This document shows positions 34,362 to 43,360 of a DNA stretch of 64,000 nt, in pieces; position 1 is the stretch's first letter, and each line of letters opens with the position of its first letter. The position numbers and the translations under genes were made by a program. Source of the stretch: JAVKFY01 sp040223615 (GTDB lineage: Bacteria; Pseudomonadota; Alphaproteobacteria; GCA-2731375). The stretch spans positions 1 through 64,000 of the forward strand of contig JAVKFY010000061.1 in assembly GCA_040223615.1 (NCBI GenBank). The letters are read 5' to 3'. Below the pieces are notes generated by a model that was not told the DNA's origin, did not search any database, and saw only the letters and a list, made by a program, of their open reading frames with translations.

Positions 34362-36968
34362 TCAATCGCTCATGTCGCGATGGGCACCGGGAAAGCGGTC
34401 GGCCAGTGCGACGACCGCGTCCGACACCGCCGATTGCAGCGCCGGCAGCAAGGTGATCGCGGCTTCCAGCCGGCCATCCTGGCTCGCCGCCTCCAGCCGC
34501 TCGGCAAGCTCGCGGACCCGCACCAGGCCGAGATTGCCCGAGGTGCTCTTCAGGTCGTGCGCCTCAAGCTGCAGTGACTGCGTGCCGCCGGTCTTGGCGG
34601 CGATGTCCATGCGGGCCAGGCGCTGGCGCACCTCGACCACGTAGGCCCCGACCAGCCGCGCCACCAGCGGTTCGCCCAGCCGCGCCTGCAGCTTGTCCAG
34701 GACCGCACCGTCCAGCGACGCGTCCGTCGCCGGCGCCGCCGCCTCGGCCTGCGGCGTGTCGCGTTCGCGGAACCGCGCCACTTTCTCGGTCAGCGTCACG
34801 ATATCGATCGGCTTGGAGACATAGTCGTCCATGCCGGCGGCCAGGAACCGCTCGCGGTCGCCTTCCATGGCGTTGGCGGTGACCGCGACGATCGGCACCC
34901 GCGCGCGCGTCCCCTCAAAGGAGCGGATCGCGGCGGTCGCCTCCAGTCCGTCCAGCTCCGGCATGTGTACGTCCATCAACACCAGGTCGTAGGGAATGGT
35001 GCGCGCGGCCTCGACCGCTTCCAGGCCGTTGCCGACCGTGTCAACGCGGTGCCCTTCGCGCTCCAGTACCGTGACGGTCAGCACCTGGTTGATGTGGTTG
35101 TCCTCGGCCAGCAGGATACGCAGGCCCTTCGGCGTCGGCTCGCCGCGCAGGCCGGCCGTGGCGCCTCGCATCCGCGGCGGCGGCCGCTCCGCCTGCTTGC
35201 CGGCGGCGATCGCCAGACGCTCGAACAGCGTCGCCTGGCGCACCGGCTTCAGCAGGTAGGCATCGAAGCCGATCGCCTTCATCCGGCCGATATCGCCCAG
35301 GGTCTCCGCCGAGCTCGCCATGATCATCTTCACGCCGGCCAGTTTCGGGTCGCGCCGGATCGCCTCGCCCAGTTCGTCGCCGCCCCTGCCCGGCATCATC
35401 TTGTCGATCACCGCCACGTCGATGCCCAGCGCCGGCCGGTCGTTGCTGCCGCGCAACAGGGCCAGCGCCTCGTCGGCGCCGTCCGCCGTCGCCACCGTCG
35501 CGCCCTGGGCGGAGAGCTGGTGATAGAAGATGCGCCGGTTCACCTCGTTGTCGTCGACCGCCAGGATGCGCAGGCCGTTGATGTCGTAGCTCGGCGGCTC
35601 GGACCGCTGCACCGCCTGCATCGCCAGCGGCAACGTGAACCAGAAGGTCGAGCCGGCGCCGACCTGGCTGGTCACGCCGATCTCGCCGCCCATCAGGCGT
35701 ACCAGGTTGGCGCTGATCGCCAGGCCCAGCCCGGTGCCGCCATAGCGCCGCGAGATCGAGGCGTCGGCCTGGGTGAACTTGTCGAACAGATGCTCGCGCA
35801 GGTCCTCCGAGATGCCGATGCCGGTGTCGATCACGGCGAAGCGGACATGCGCGGTCTGGCCCACGGCGCGGTCGAGCGAGGCCTCCACCGACACGGTGCC
35901 CGACTCGGTGAACTTCACGGCGTTGCCGGCCAGGTTCAGCAGCACCTGGCGCAGCCGGCCCGGGTCGCCGCGCAACGACAGCGGCACCGCGGAATCGATG
36001 TACGAGACGATCTCCAGGTCGGCGGCGTGCGCGCGCGGCGACAGCAGCTCGACCACGCTCTCCACCACCGGCGCCAGGTCGAACTCGATGACCTCCAGCT
36101 CCATCCGGCCGGCGTTCAGCTTGGAGTAGTCGAGGATGTCGTTGATGATCGACAGCAGCGCCTCGGCGCTGTCGCGCACCGCCTTGGCGAAGCTCGCCTG
36201 CTTGTCGTCCAGCGGCGTGTCGAGCAGCAGGCCCGCCATGCCGATCACGCCGTTCATCGGCGTGCGGATCTCATGGCTCATGGTGGCCAGGAACTCGGTC
36301 TTCAGCCGGTCGGAATCCTCCGCCGTCTGGCGCGCCTCCTCCAGCTCGCGCGTGCGCGCCTCGATGCGGCTTTCCAGCGACGTGTTCAACGCCTTGAGCT
36401 GGGCGTTGCTCTCGGCCAGCGCCTCGCGCATCAGCGCGTGCTCGATGGCGCCGCCCATCACCTGATTGACCGGCAGGATCAGGTCCTCGTCGCTTTCGCT
36501 GAACGGACCCGCATTGCCGTCCGGCTGGCGCCGATTGAGCAGCTGCACCACGCCGATCAGGTCGCGGCGGAAGTTGGTCACCGGGAAGCACAGCATCGAG
36601 CGCGGCTTGAAGTTGTAGGCGCGCTCCACGTCACGGCGAATCTCGAATGGCCGCGACACATCGGGCTCGTCGACGTCGTCGACGCGGACCGACATGCCGG
36701 TGCTGGCGACGTAGCCGGCCAGCGACGAGTTATCCAGCGGCACGCGGATGTCTTCCGGCCGGATCGCCACCGACTCGTTCTGCAGCACCACCGGCTCCAG
36801 CCAGCCTTGGTCGCCATGCCGTCGCACCAGGTAGAGCGTGCCGGCCTCGGCCTCGACCAGCGTGCGGCTCTTGTGCAGCACCTTGTCGAGCAATCGGGTC
36901 AGCGGCTGGTTCGGCTGGTCCTCGACGAATTGCAGGAACTCGACGATCGGGTTCGGATGCGGGTTCAT
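34362..36968 (-). CDS. Hybrid histidine kinase (GAF, two receivers, HPt)
   Basis: An 868-aa cytosolic sensor kinase. Domains in order: GAF (about 15-180), coiled-coil, HisKA with the H-box LATMSHEIRTPMNG, HATPase (GTGLGLAI), a first receiver (ILAVDDNEVNRR, acceptor in AVIDKMMPG), a second receiver (ILLAEDNHINQ, acceptor in VLMDVHMPELDG) and a C-terminal HPt domain with its His in EAHDLKSTSGN. No membrane segment. A full phosphorelay in one chain; its output regulator is not adjacent. Start ATG 36968 is preferred; a TTG 20 codons upstream is possible. Confidence 0.93.
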   Translation of the reverse strand: MNPHPNPIVEFLQFVEDQPNQPLTRLLDKVLHKSRTLVEAEAGTLYLVRRHGDQGWLEPVVLQNESVAIRPEDIRVPLDNSSLAGYVASTGMSVRVDDVDEPDVSRPFEIRRDVERAYNFKPRSMLCFPVTNFRRDLIGVVQLLNRRQPDGNAGPFSESDEDLILPVNQVMGGAIEHALMREALAESNAQLKALNTSLESRIEARTRELEEARQTAEDSDRLKTEFLATMSHEIRTPMNGVIGMAGLLLDTPLDDKQASFAKAVRDSAEALLSIINDILDYSKLNAGRMELEVIEFDLAPVVESVVELLSPRAHAADLEIVSYIDSAVPLSLRGDPGRLRQVLLNLAGNAVKFTESGTVSVEASLDRAVGQTAHVRFAVIDTGIGISEDLREHLFDKFTQADASISRRYGGTGLGLAISANLVRLMGGEIGVTSQVGAGSTFWFTLPLAMQAVQRSEPPSYDINGLRILAVDDNEVNRRIFYHQLSAQGATVATADGADEALALLRGSNDRPALGIDVAVIDKMMPGRGGDELGEAIRRDPKLAGVKMIMASSAETLGDIGRMKAIGFDAYLLKPVRQATLFERLAIAAGKQAERPPPRMRGATAGLRGEPTPKGLRILLAEDNHINQVLTVTVLEREGHRVDTVGNGLEAVEAARTIPYDLVLMDVHMPELDGLEATAAIRSFEGTRARVPIVAVTANAMEGDRERFLAAGMDDYVSKPIDIVTLTEKVARFRERDTPQAEAAAPATDASLDGAVLDKLQARLGEPLVARLVGAYVVEVRQRLARMDIAAKTGGTQSLQLEAHDLKSTSGNLGLVRVRELAERLEAASQDGRLEAAITLLPALQSAVSDAVVALADRFPGAHRDMSD

Positions 36969-37167
36969 CGCGCCGTCATCCGACGCGCACGGCAAGTCGC
37001 GGGCCGCATCGCCCACCGCCGTCGCCAAGCCATCGCCGGTATCGCGCCATGCTCGATCGCGCCGCTCCCCCGATTTGCAAACACTCTAGCAAATCGAACG
37101 GCGCGCGGGGCGCGACATCGAAGGAACCCGGATCGTTGGCCGGACGCGGCGGTGTGGGCGGATACCG

Positions 37168-37962
37168 CTACAGGTCGAACCGGAGCCCCGCCGCGACGGT
37201 CATCGTCGCGTTCTCGTTGTCGCCGGCGGTACCGAAATAGCGGTAGTCGACCGTCGCCACGAAGTCCTCCGCGAAGCGCCAGGAGAGACCGACGATGCCC
37301 TGATAGGCGAACTCGGTGGCCTTGTCCGACCGGGTGGTGACGGCGCCGACGGTGACGCTGTCGACCTCGATCTGCGCCGCGCCGATGCCGACACCGACAT
37401 AGGGCACGATCGGGAAGTCGAACTGCAGGTCGTAGAAGCCGTTCACCATCGCCGACATCACCGTGTAGTCACCGGAGATGTTGGTCGCCGTGGCCCCGCC
37501 CGCGGTGGCGTCGGTGAACTCGGTCTGCCGATAGGCCAGCTCCAGCTCGGCGCGGAAGTTACGGCCGAGATAGCGCCCGACCGCGACCTCGCCCATGAAA
37601 CCGTCGTCGACGTCGATGTTGACCGACGTGCCGCCGCCATTGTCGTCGATGTCGTCCGGCAGGTCGTAGCCGCCGCCGGCCCGCAGGTACCAGCCGTCGA
37701 GCAAGCTCGGTTCCGGTTCCACCGGAGCCGGGGCTGGCGCCGCGGCGACCGTCACGCCATAAGGATTGTAGGGCACGCCGGTATAGGGCTGCGCCGGCGG
37801 GTAAGGCTGCGGCGCGCCGCTGCCGACGCCGACCTGCTGGCCGGACAGCGGATGCGGCTGACCCAGGAAATAGCTGAAGTCGTAGATGCCGCCCTTGGTC
37901 CCGGCCGAGGCCGACCCGATACCGCATCCCAACGCCACGATGGCGACATACAAGCCACGCAT
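37168..37962 (-). CDS. Outer-membrane beta-barrel protein
   Basis: A 264-aa protein with a signal peptide (cut near GSASAG), a Pro/Tyr/Gln-rich linker (about residues 40-85) and an 8-strand type barrel of alternating hydrophobic residues (GWYLRAGGGYDLPDD to the end). It ends with AAGLRFDL, a C-terminal aromatic strand as in BAM substrates. Closest to the OmpA/OmpW-like small porin domains; role unknown. Confidence 0.82.
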   Translation of the reverse strand: MRGLYVAIVALGCGIGSASAGTKGGIYDFSYFLGQPHPLSGQQVGVGSGAPQPYPPAQPYTGVPYNPYGVTVAAAPAPAPVEPEPSLLDGWYLRAGGGYDLPDDIDDNGGGTSVNIDVDDGFMGEVAVGRYLGRNFRAELELAYRQTEFTDATAGGATATNISGDYTVMSAMVNGFYDLQFDFPIVPYVGVGIGAAQIEVDSVTVGAVTTRSDKATEFAYQGIVGLSWRFAEDFVATVDYRYFGTAGDNENATMTVAAGLRFDL

Positions 37963-38047
37963 GCGAGCCCGCCTCCCGAAACCTGTTACGCGGAAAGACG
38001 ATAGCGGCAATCCGAGGCCGGCGCCAACGCAGCCGGTCTCGTCTACA

Positions 38048-38938
38048 TCAACTGCGCGCCGGCCGGCTCTCGGTTTCCAGCAGCGCCTGCTTGCGTTGCA
38101 GGCCCCAGCGGTAGCCGCCCAGCTCGCCGTCGGAGCGGATCACCCGGTGACACGGGATCAGCAGCGGCACCGGGTTGGTGGCGCAGGCCCGCGCCACCGC
38201 GCGCCTGGCCTTGGGCTCGCCCAGCGCCTCGGCGATCTCGGAATAGGAGCGGGTGACGCCGCGCGGGATGCGGATCAGCTCGGCCCAGACCCGGCGCTGG
38301 AACGCCGTCGCGCGCACGTCCAGCGGCAGCTCGAGATGCGGCAACTCGCCGGAGAGATAGCCGACCACCGCGTCGACCCATTCCGGCAGCACGCTCTCGT
38401 CGGCCTCGATCGCCGCCTCCGGGAACTCCCGGTCCAGCGCCGCGCGCAACTCGGTCTTGGTGTCGCCCAGCGAGATGAAGCAGATGCCGCGTTCGGTCGC
38501 CGCCACCAGCAGCTTGCCGAGCGGCGAACCGACGATGGTGTAGCCGATCCGCGCGCCCTTGCCGCCCTTGGCATAGGTCGCCGGCGTCATCCCGAGCTGG
38601 CCTGGCGCGCGTTCGTAGAGCCGGCTGGCGGCGCCGTAGCCGGCCTCGTACATCGCCCCGGTCACCGAGTCGCCGTCCTTCAGAAGCGATTTCAGGCGCT
38701 TCAGGCGCTCCGCGTCGGCGTATTCGGCCGGGCTCACGCCCATCAGCTTGCGGAAGGTGCGCTGCAGGTGATGCGGGCTGCCGCCGACATGGTCGGCGAT
38801 CTCGCGCAGGCTCGGCGGGCCGTCCAGGCCGTCGTCGAGCCGCGCCTCGATGAAGGCGCAAATCTTGCGCACCGTGGCGACGTGGTTGCCGCCGGTCTTG
38901 CCTGTCTTCTGGTCGGTCGTAGCCATCATCTGTTGCAT
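38048..38938 (-). CDS. Ada-like methylated-DNA-protein cysteine methyltransferase with AraC domain
   Basis: A 296-aa DNA repair regulator. The N-terminal AraC-type helix-turn-helix (SLREIADHVGGSPHHLQRTF) is followed by an O6-alkylguanine transferase domain with active Cys263 in LLIPCHRVIRS. It lacks the N-terminal zinc domain of E. coli Ada that repairs phosphotriesters, so it cannot use that switch. It likely repairs O6-methylguanine and may control genes when alkylated. Confidence 0.9.
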   Translation of the reverse strand: MQQMMATTDQKTGKTGGNHVATVRKICAFIEARLDDGLDGPPSLREIADHVGGSPHHLQRTFRKLMGVSPAEYADAERLKRLKSLLKDGDSVTGAMYEAGYGAASRLYERAPGQLGMTPATYAKGGKGARIGYTIVGSPLGKLLVAATERGICFISLGDTKTELRAALDREFPEAAIEADESVLPEWVDAVVGYLSGELPHLELPLDVRATAFQRRVWAELIRIPRGVTRSYSEIAEALGEPKARRAVARACATNPVPLLIPCHRVIRSDGELGGYRWGLQRKQALLETESRPARS

Positions 38939-39019
38939 GGGTCGAGTCCCTTGGCGTCTGTCGTTGCCTGGGTTCTACCCCGCGCTCAGTTTAGCCACTA
39001 TCCGATGCTTGCGCGCGTT

Positions 39020-40804
39020 TCAGGCGGCTTTTTCCAGGCCCCAGGCAGCCGGCACCTCGACCTCCATCGACAGCAGCACCTGGGCGAAGGCCTTGGCCAG
39101 GTTGTCGGTACGGAGCGAGGCCATGCCGCCGCCGCCAAGTGCTTGAGTCAACAGGAAGTTCATGCCGCCCAGGCCCGGCAGGTCGTAGCGCGTCACCTCG
39201 CCCTTCAGGTTGTGCGCGAAATGCGCGGCGACGCGCCGCTCGGTCAGGATCGCGCGCAGCACGGGGAGATATTCCGGCTTGCGGGCGATGATGCCGATAT
39301 TGGCGGTGTCGCCCTTGTCGCCGCTGCGCCCATAACAGAGTTGCACAAGCGCGACCTTGACCAGTTCGCCGGTCGGTTCCACCGCCTTGACCGCCTCGAC
39401 GTGGGCCGAAGCGGACTGCCCGAATCCGCCCGCCGTACGCACGTCCACCGGGGTACGCTCGCCATCGATGTCGAGGCTGACCGGCACGGCGTCCTTCTCG
39501 ATCAGGAAGGAAAACAGGCGCACCACCGGGCTCGGCGTCGGCCGCCCGCCGGAGAAGCCCGTGGTGCCCGGCGACATCGAGGTGCCGGCCGGCGCGAACT
39601 CGCGCGCGAAGATCTCCAGCGCCTTGCGATCGTCGTGCCGCACCGCGAGCTTCAGCACCACTTCGCGCGGTTCGGCCGCGGCCGAGGCGCCGTACATGTC
39701 CTCGTTGCCGACGATCTCGATCCGGGTGTCGCGGTAGTCGCCCAGGTTGCGGGCCGCGAACATCTTGCGCGTGCGCGCCAGGATGGTCTCGCCGGTCCGC
39801 CTGGCCTTGGCGCCGGCCTCCAGCCCGCCGACCACCAGCAAAGCCTGGTTGCGATAGCCGTCGACGAAGGTGACGCTGGTCTTGTAGGTCGAGGTCGGCG
39901 CCTGACCCCGCGCGCCGGACACCCGCACCCGGTTCTCGCCGGACTCTTCCATCGTCACCTGGGTGAAGTCGCAGGCCACGTCGGGCACGTGATAGGCGCC
40001 GGGATCGCCCATCTCGTAGACCAGCTGTTCGGCGACCGAGCCGAAGCAGATCAGCCCGTCAGTGCCCTCCGACTTGGCGATGGTGAAGCTGCCGTCGGCC
40101 TCGCACTCGGCGATCGGGTAGCCGATATTTTCCCAACTGTTCACGCGGCGCCAGTCGGTGAACAGGCCGCCGGTGCACTGCGCCCCGCACTCGATGATGT
40201 GGCCGGCCAGCGTGCCGCCGGCGAGCTGGTCGAAATCCTCGTCGCTCCAGCCGAACTCGTGCATCAGCGGGCCCAGCGTGACCGCGCTGTCGACGCAACG
40301 CCCGGTGATCACCACGTCGCAACCGCGCGCCAGCGCTTGCGCGATCGGCCGGCCGCCGAGATAAGCGTTGATCGACAGCGGCGCCTCGGGGAACGCTTCG
40401 CCGGAGAACATCTCGGTCCGGCCGGCGAAGTCGCCCGCGCGCTCGACCAGGTCGTCGCCCAGCACCACGCCAATCTTCAACGCCACCCCGGCTTCGGCCG
40501 CCACCTCGGCCAGCGCGTCGCGGCAGGCCAGCGGGTTGATGCCGCCGGCGTTGGACACCACCTTGATGCCCTTGGCCTTGATGTCGCGCAGCGACTGCCG
40601 CATCGCCACGGCGACGAAGTCGGTGGCGTAGCCCAGCTTGTCCGACTTCTGCTTCGCCTTGGCCAGGATCGACATGGTCACTTCGGCCAGGTAGTCGTAG
40701 ACGATGTAGTCGACCGGCCCGCCGTTCACCAGTTGCGGCGTCGCGATCGCGCTGTCGCCCCAGAACGCCGACGCCCCGCCGATGCGGACGATCTTGCTGG
40801 TCAT
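39020..40804 (-). CDS. AtuA family protein (acyclic terpene utilisation type)
   Basis: A 594-aa cytosolic protein of the DUF1446/AtuA family: VRIGGASAFWGDSAIAT at the start, KVVSNAGGINPLACRDA and VVITGRCVDSAVTLGPL are the hallmark blocks, and the C-terminal LVQLCYGRSGDKGDTANIG belongs to the fused AtuA C-terminal domain. In Pseudomonas it belongs to citronellol/geraniol breakdown. No geranyl-CoA carboxylase genes are nearby, so a general acyl-CoA role is possible. Confidence 0.85.
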   Translation of the reverse strand: MTSKIVRIGGASAFWGDSAIATPQLVNGGPVDYIVYDYLAEVTMSILAKAKQKSDKLGYATDFVAVAMRQSLRDIKAKGIKVVSNAGGINPLACRDALAEVAAEAGVALKIGVVLGDDLVERAGDFAGRTEMFSGEAFPEAPLSINAYLGGRPIAQALARGCDVVITGRCVDSAVTLGPLMHEFGWSDEDFDQLAGGTLAGHIIECGAQCTGGLFTDWRRVNSWENIGYPIAECEADGSFTIAKSEGTDGLICFGSVAEQLVYEMGDPGAYHVPDVACDFTQVTMEESGENRVRVSGARGQAPTSTYKTSVTFVDGYRNQALLVVGGLEAGAKARRTGETILARTRKMFAARNLGDYRDTRIEIVGNEDMYGASAAAEPREVVLKLAVRHDDRKALEIFAREFAPAGTSMSPGTTGFSGGRPTPSPVVRLFSFLIEKDAVPVSLDIDGERTPVDVRTAGGFGQSASAHVEAVKAVEPTGELVKVALVQLCYGRSGDKGDTANIGIIARKPEYLPVLRAILTERRVAAHFAHNLKGEVTRYDLPGLGGMNFLLTQALGGGGMASLRTDNLAKAFAQVLLSMEVEVPAAWGLEKAA

Positions 40805-40816
40805 GAATTGCTCCGT

Positions 40817-41176
40817 CTAACCGCCCTCTTCTCGCTCCACCGCCGCTATCATCGCCAGTACAGCCGCGCGCAGCATTGGCAAGTGATCCTGTACGACAGC
40901 CCAAACAGCATCATCGGCCACTTCCATGTACTCATGACGCAGCACATTGCCGATGCCGGCGACGTTGCGCCACGGCACCTCCGGATGCCTTGCTTTGAGG
41001 TCGTCGGGTATGTGCCGGCTGGCTTCCGAGATGATCTCGATGCCTCGCTCGACGCTCCAACGCAGCCTGCGGTCCGCCTGATAGTCGGCGAACGCAAGGC
41101 CCCGAACATCGGCTTCGATGGCGGCAATGGCATCGCGAATGTCGTCGAGACGCGGAAGCGGAGACTTCGCCGCCAT
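40817..41176 (-). CDS. HepT-like HEPN protein (toxin partner)
   Basis: A 119-aa helical protein of the DUF86/HepT family, usually a ribonuclease toxin paired with an MNT antitoxin. His81 and Tyr83 of the C-terminal motif are kept in IGNVLRHEY, but the Arg of RX4-6H is not there (Gly76 at that place), so RNase activity is in doubt. Its start overlaps the stop of the MNT gene by one base (TAATG), so the pair is co-translated. Confidence 0.82.
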   Translation of the reverse strand: MAAKSPLPRLDDIRDAIAAIEADVRGLAFADYQADRRLRWSVERGIEIISEASRHIPDDLKARHPEVPWRNVAGIGNVLRHEYMEVADDAVWAVVQDHLPMLRAAVLAMIAAVEREEGG

Positions 41177-41472
41177 TAGAAGATACGGGTCGCCTCGCTG
41201 ACGACCCGATCCTTGATCCGTCGATGTAGACTCTTGCGCGGCACCACGTCGGCCTTGGTTTGCAGTACATCCTCGACGTAGGCGCGAATATCCATGATGT
41301 CGAACAGCGAGAAGTGACCGTCCTGGCGGTAGTCGTAGAAGATGTCGACGTCGCTGCCAGCATGCGCTTCGTCACGCGCGGTCGAGCCGAACAGGTACAT
41401 CCCCGTCACGCCGCGGGTCCTTAGTTCGGCGGCATGTTCGCGCAGGCGATCGATGGCTTCGGCGCTTTGCAT
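41176..41472 (-). CDS. MNT-type nucleotidyltransferase antitoxin
   Basis: A 98-aa minimal nucleotidyltransferase. Gly29-Ser30 in LFGSTARDE and the acidic pair Asp41/Asp43 in GSDVDIF give the complete GSx10DxD signature. In known MntA-HepT pairs the MNT protein AMPylates the toxin and blocks it. It comes first in the two-gene operon. Confidence 0.87.
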   Translation of the reverse strand: MQSAEAIDRLREHAAELRTRGVTGMYLFGSTARDEAHAGSDVDIFYDYRQDGHFSLFDIMDIRAYVEDVLQTKADVVPRKSLHRRIKDRVVSEATRIF

Positions 41473-41501
41473 GACGCCATGTCATAACGCCGTTCGGCCG
41501 G

Positions 41502-43178
41502 CTAGAACAGCCCCACGACCTCGCCGCTCTCGTCCAGGCCGATGGCTTCGGCCGCCGGAACGCGGGGCAGGCCGGGCATGGTCATGATGTCGCCGCAGAC
41601 CGCGACGACGAACTCCGCGCCAGCGGCCAGGCGCAACTCGCGCACCGGGATGACGTGGCCGGACGGCGCGCCCTTCAGGTTCGGGTCGGTGGAGAAGCTG
41701 TACTGAGTCTTGGCCACGCAGACCGGGAAGTGGCCGTAGCCGGCGTCCTGCAGTTGCTTGAACCGGCCCTGCACCGACGCGTCGGCGGTGATGTCCTCGG
41801 CGCCGTAAATCTCCCGCGCGATCGTCCGGGTCTTGTCCCACAGGCCGACGTCGTCAGCGTAGAGCGGCTTGAAGCTCGCCGCGCCGCCGTCGGCGATCTC
41901 GGCGACGCGGGTCGCCAGCGCCTCGGCACCCGCCCCGCCGTCGGCCCAGTGCGTGCACTCGAAGGCCTCCACGCCGAAGCGTTCCTGGCAGTAGTCGCGC
42001 ATTGCCTTCAACTCGGCGTCGGTGTCGGCGGTGAACCGATTGACCGCGACGACGGCCGGCACCCCGTATTTGGCGATGTTGCCGAGGTGGCGGCCAAGAT
42101 TGTCCAGCCCGGCGATCACCGCCTCGACATTCTCGGTGCCGAGCGCGTCGCGAGCGACGCCGCCGTGCATCTTCAGCGCCCGCACCGTGGCCACGACCAC
42201 GGCGCAGGCCGGGTTCAGCCCGGCCTTGCGGCACTTGATGTCGAAGAACTTTTCCGCGCCGAGGTCGGCGCCGAAGCCGGCCTCGGTCACCACGTAGTCG
42301 GCCATCTTCAGGCCGGTGCGGGTGGCGATCACCGAGTTGCAGCCATGCGCGATGTTGGCGAACGGCCCGCCGTGGATGAAGGCCGGGTTGTTCTCCAGCG
42401 TCTGCACCAGGTTCGGCGCGATCGCGTCTTTCAGCAGCACCGCCATGGCACCGTCGGCCTTGATCTCGGCGGCGGTGACGGCTTTGCGCTCGCGGGTCTC
42501 GGCGACCACGATCTGGCCCAGCCGGCGGCGCAGGTCGGCGGCATCGCGCGACAGGCAGAAGATCGCCATCACTTCCGACGCCACGGTGATGTCGAAGCCG
42601 GTCTGGCGCGGAAACCCGTTGGCGACGCCGCCCAGGCTGACCACCGTGTCGCGCAGCGCCCGGTCGTTCATGTCGACCACCCGGCGCCAGCCGACCCGGC
42701 GCGCGTCGATGCCCAGCCCGTTGCCCCAGTAGATGTGGTTGTCGGTCATTGCCGAGAGCAGGTTGTGCGCTGCGCCGATGGCGTGGAAGTCGCCGGTGAA
42801 GTGCAGGTTGATGTCTTCCATCGGCACCACCTGGGCGTAGCCGCCGCCGGCCGCCCCGCCCTTCATGCCGAAGCACGGGCCGAGCGACGGCTCACGCAGG
42901 CAGATCAGCGCCTTCTTGCCGATCCGGTTCAGCCCGTCGCCGAGCCCGACCGTGGTGGTGGTCTTGCCCTCGCCGGCCGGCGTCGGCGTCATTGCGGTGA
43001 CCAGGATCAGCTTGCCGTCGGGCCGGTCGGCCAGACCGTCGATATAACCGAGGTCGACTTTGGCCTTGGTCCGGCCGTAGGGCGACAGCGCGTCGTCAGG
43101 CACGCCGAGCTTGTCGGCGATCTCGCCGATCGGCTGCATTGTCGCCGCGCGGGCGATGTCGATGTCGCTGGCTACCAT
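41502..43178 (-). CDS. fhs: Formate--tetrahydrofolate ligase
   Basis: A 558-aa cytosolic enzyme that makes 10-formyl-THF from formate, THF and ATP. The P-loop is PTPAGEGKTTTTVGLG; further blocks LREPSLGPCFGMKGGAAGGG and the C-terminal GDIMTMPGLPR match the family over the full length. ATG 43178 has GGGAGGGAAG before it. Single-gene unit followed downstream by the MNT/HEPN pair. Confidence 0.95.
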   Translation of the reverse strand: MVASDIDIARAATMQPIGEIADKLGVPDDALSPYGRTKAKVDLGYIDGLADRPDGKLILVTAMTPTPAGEGKTTTTVGLGDGLNRIGKKALICLREPSLGPCFGMKGGAAGGGYAQVVPMEDINLHFTGDFHAIGAAHNLLSAMTDNHIYWGNGLGIDARRVGWRRVVDMNDRALRDTVVSLGGVANGFPRQTGFDITVASEVMAIFCLSRDAADLRRRLGQIVVAETRERKAVTAAEIKADGAMAVLLKDAIAPNLVQTLENNPAFIHGGPFANIAHGCNSVIATRTGLKMADYVVTEAGFGADLGAEKFFDIKCRKAGLNPACAVVVATVRALKMHGGVARDALGTENVEAVIAGLDNLGRHLGNIAKYGVPAVVAVNRFTADTDAELKAMRDYCQERFGVEAFECTHWADGGAGAEALATRVAEIADGGAASFKPLYADDVGLWDKTRTIAREIYGAEDITADASVQGRFKQLQDAGYGHFPVCVAKTQYSFSTDPNLKGAPSGHVIPVRELRLAAGAEFVVAVCGDIMTMPGLPRVPAAEAIGLDESGEVVGLF

Positions 43179-43202
43179 GGTCTTCCCTCCCTCACCGAAA
43201 CC

Positions 43203-43295
43203 GTCATGCCAGCGAAAGCTGGCATCCAGAGATCGCAGGGTGAATTGGTCGCGGATCGCCACCGCCGCCTGGATTCCCGCCTTCGCGGGAATGAC
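43203..43295. repeat. REP-like palindromic repeat, copy 2
   Basis: Two hairpins, GCCAGC-gaaa-GCTGGC (43208-43223) and TCCCGC-cttc-GCGGGA (43275-43290), are enclosed by GTCAT and ATGAC and by ATCCAG/CTGGAT. This is the common bacterial GTCAT...ATGAC palindrome type; it lies upstream of fhs. Confidence 0.85.
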
Positions 43296-43360
43296 GGTAG
43301 GGTGGCCCCGAGAGCGCCGCTTTCACACGAACGACGGCGACTTGCCCCTGCCCGCCAACC

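Noticed and set aside
37886..41179. A 1097-codon plus-strand frame
   Set aside because: It runs across three well-supported minus-strand genes (outer-membrane protein start, Ada-like, AtuA) without any recognisable family.
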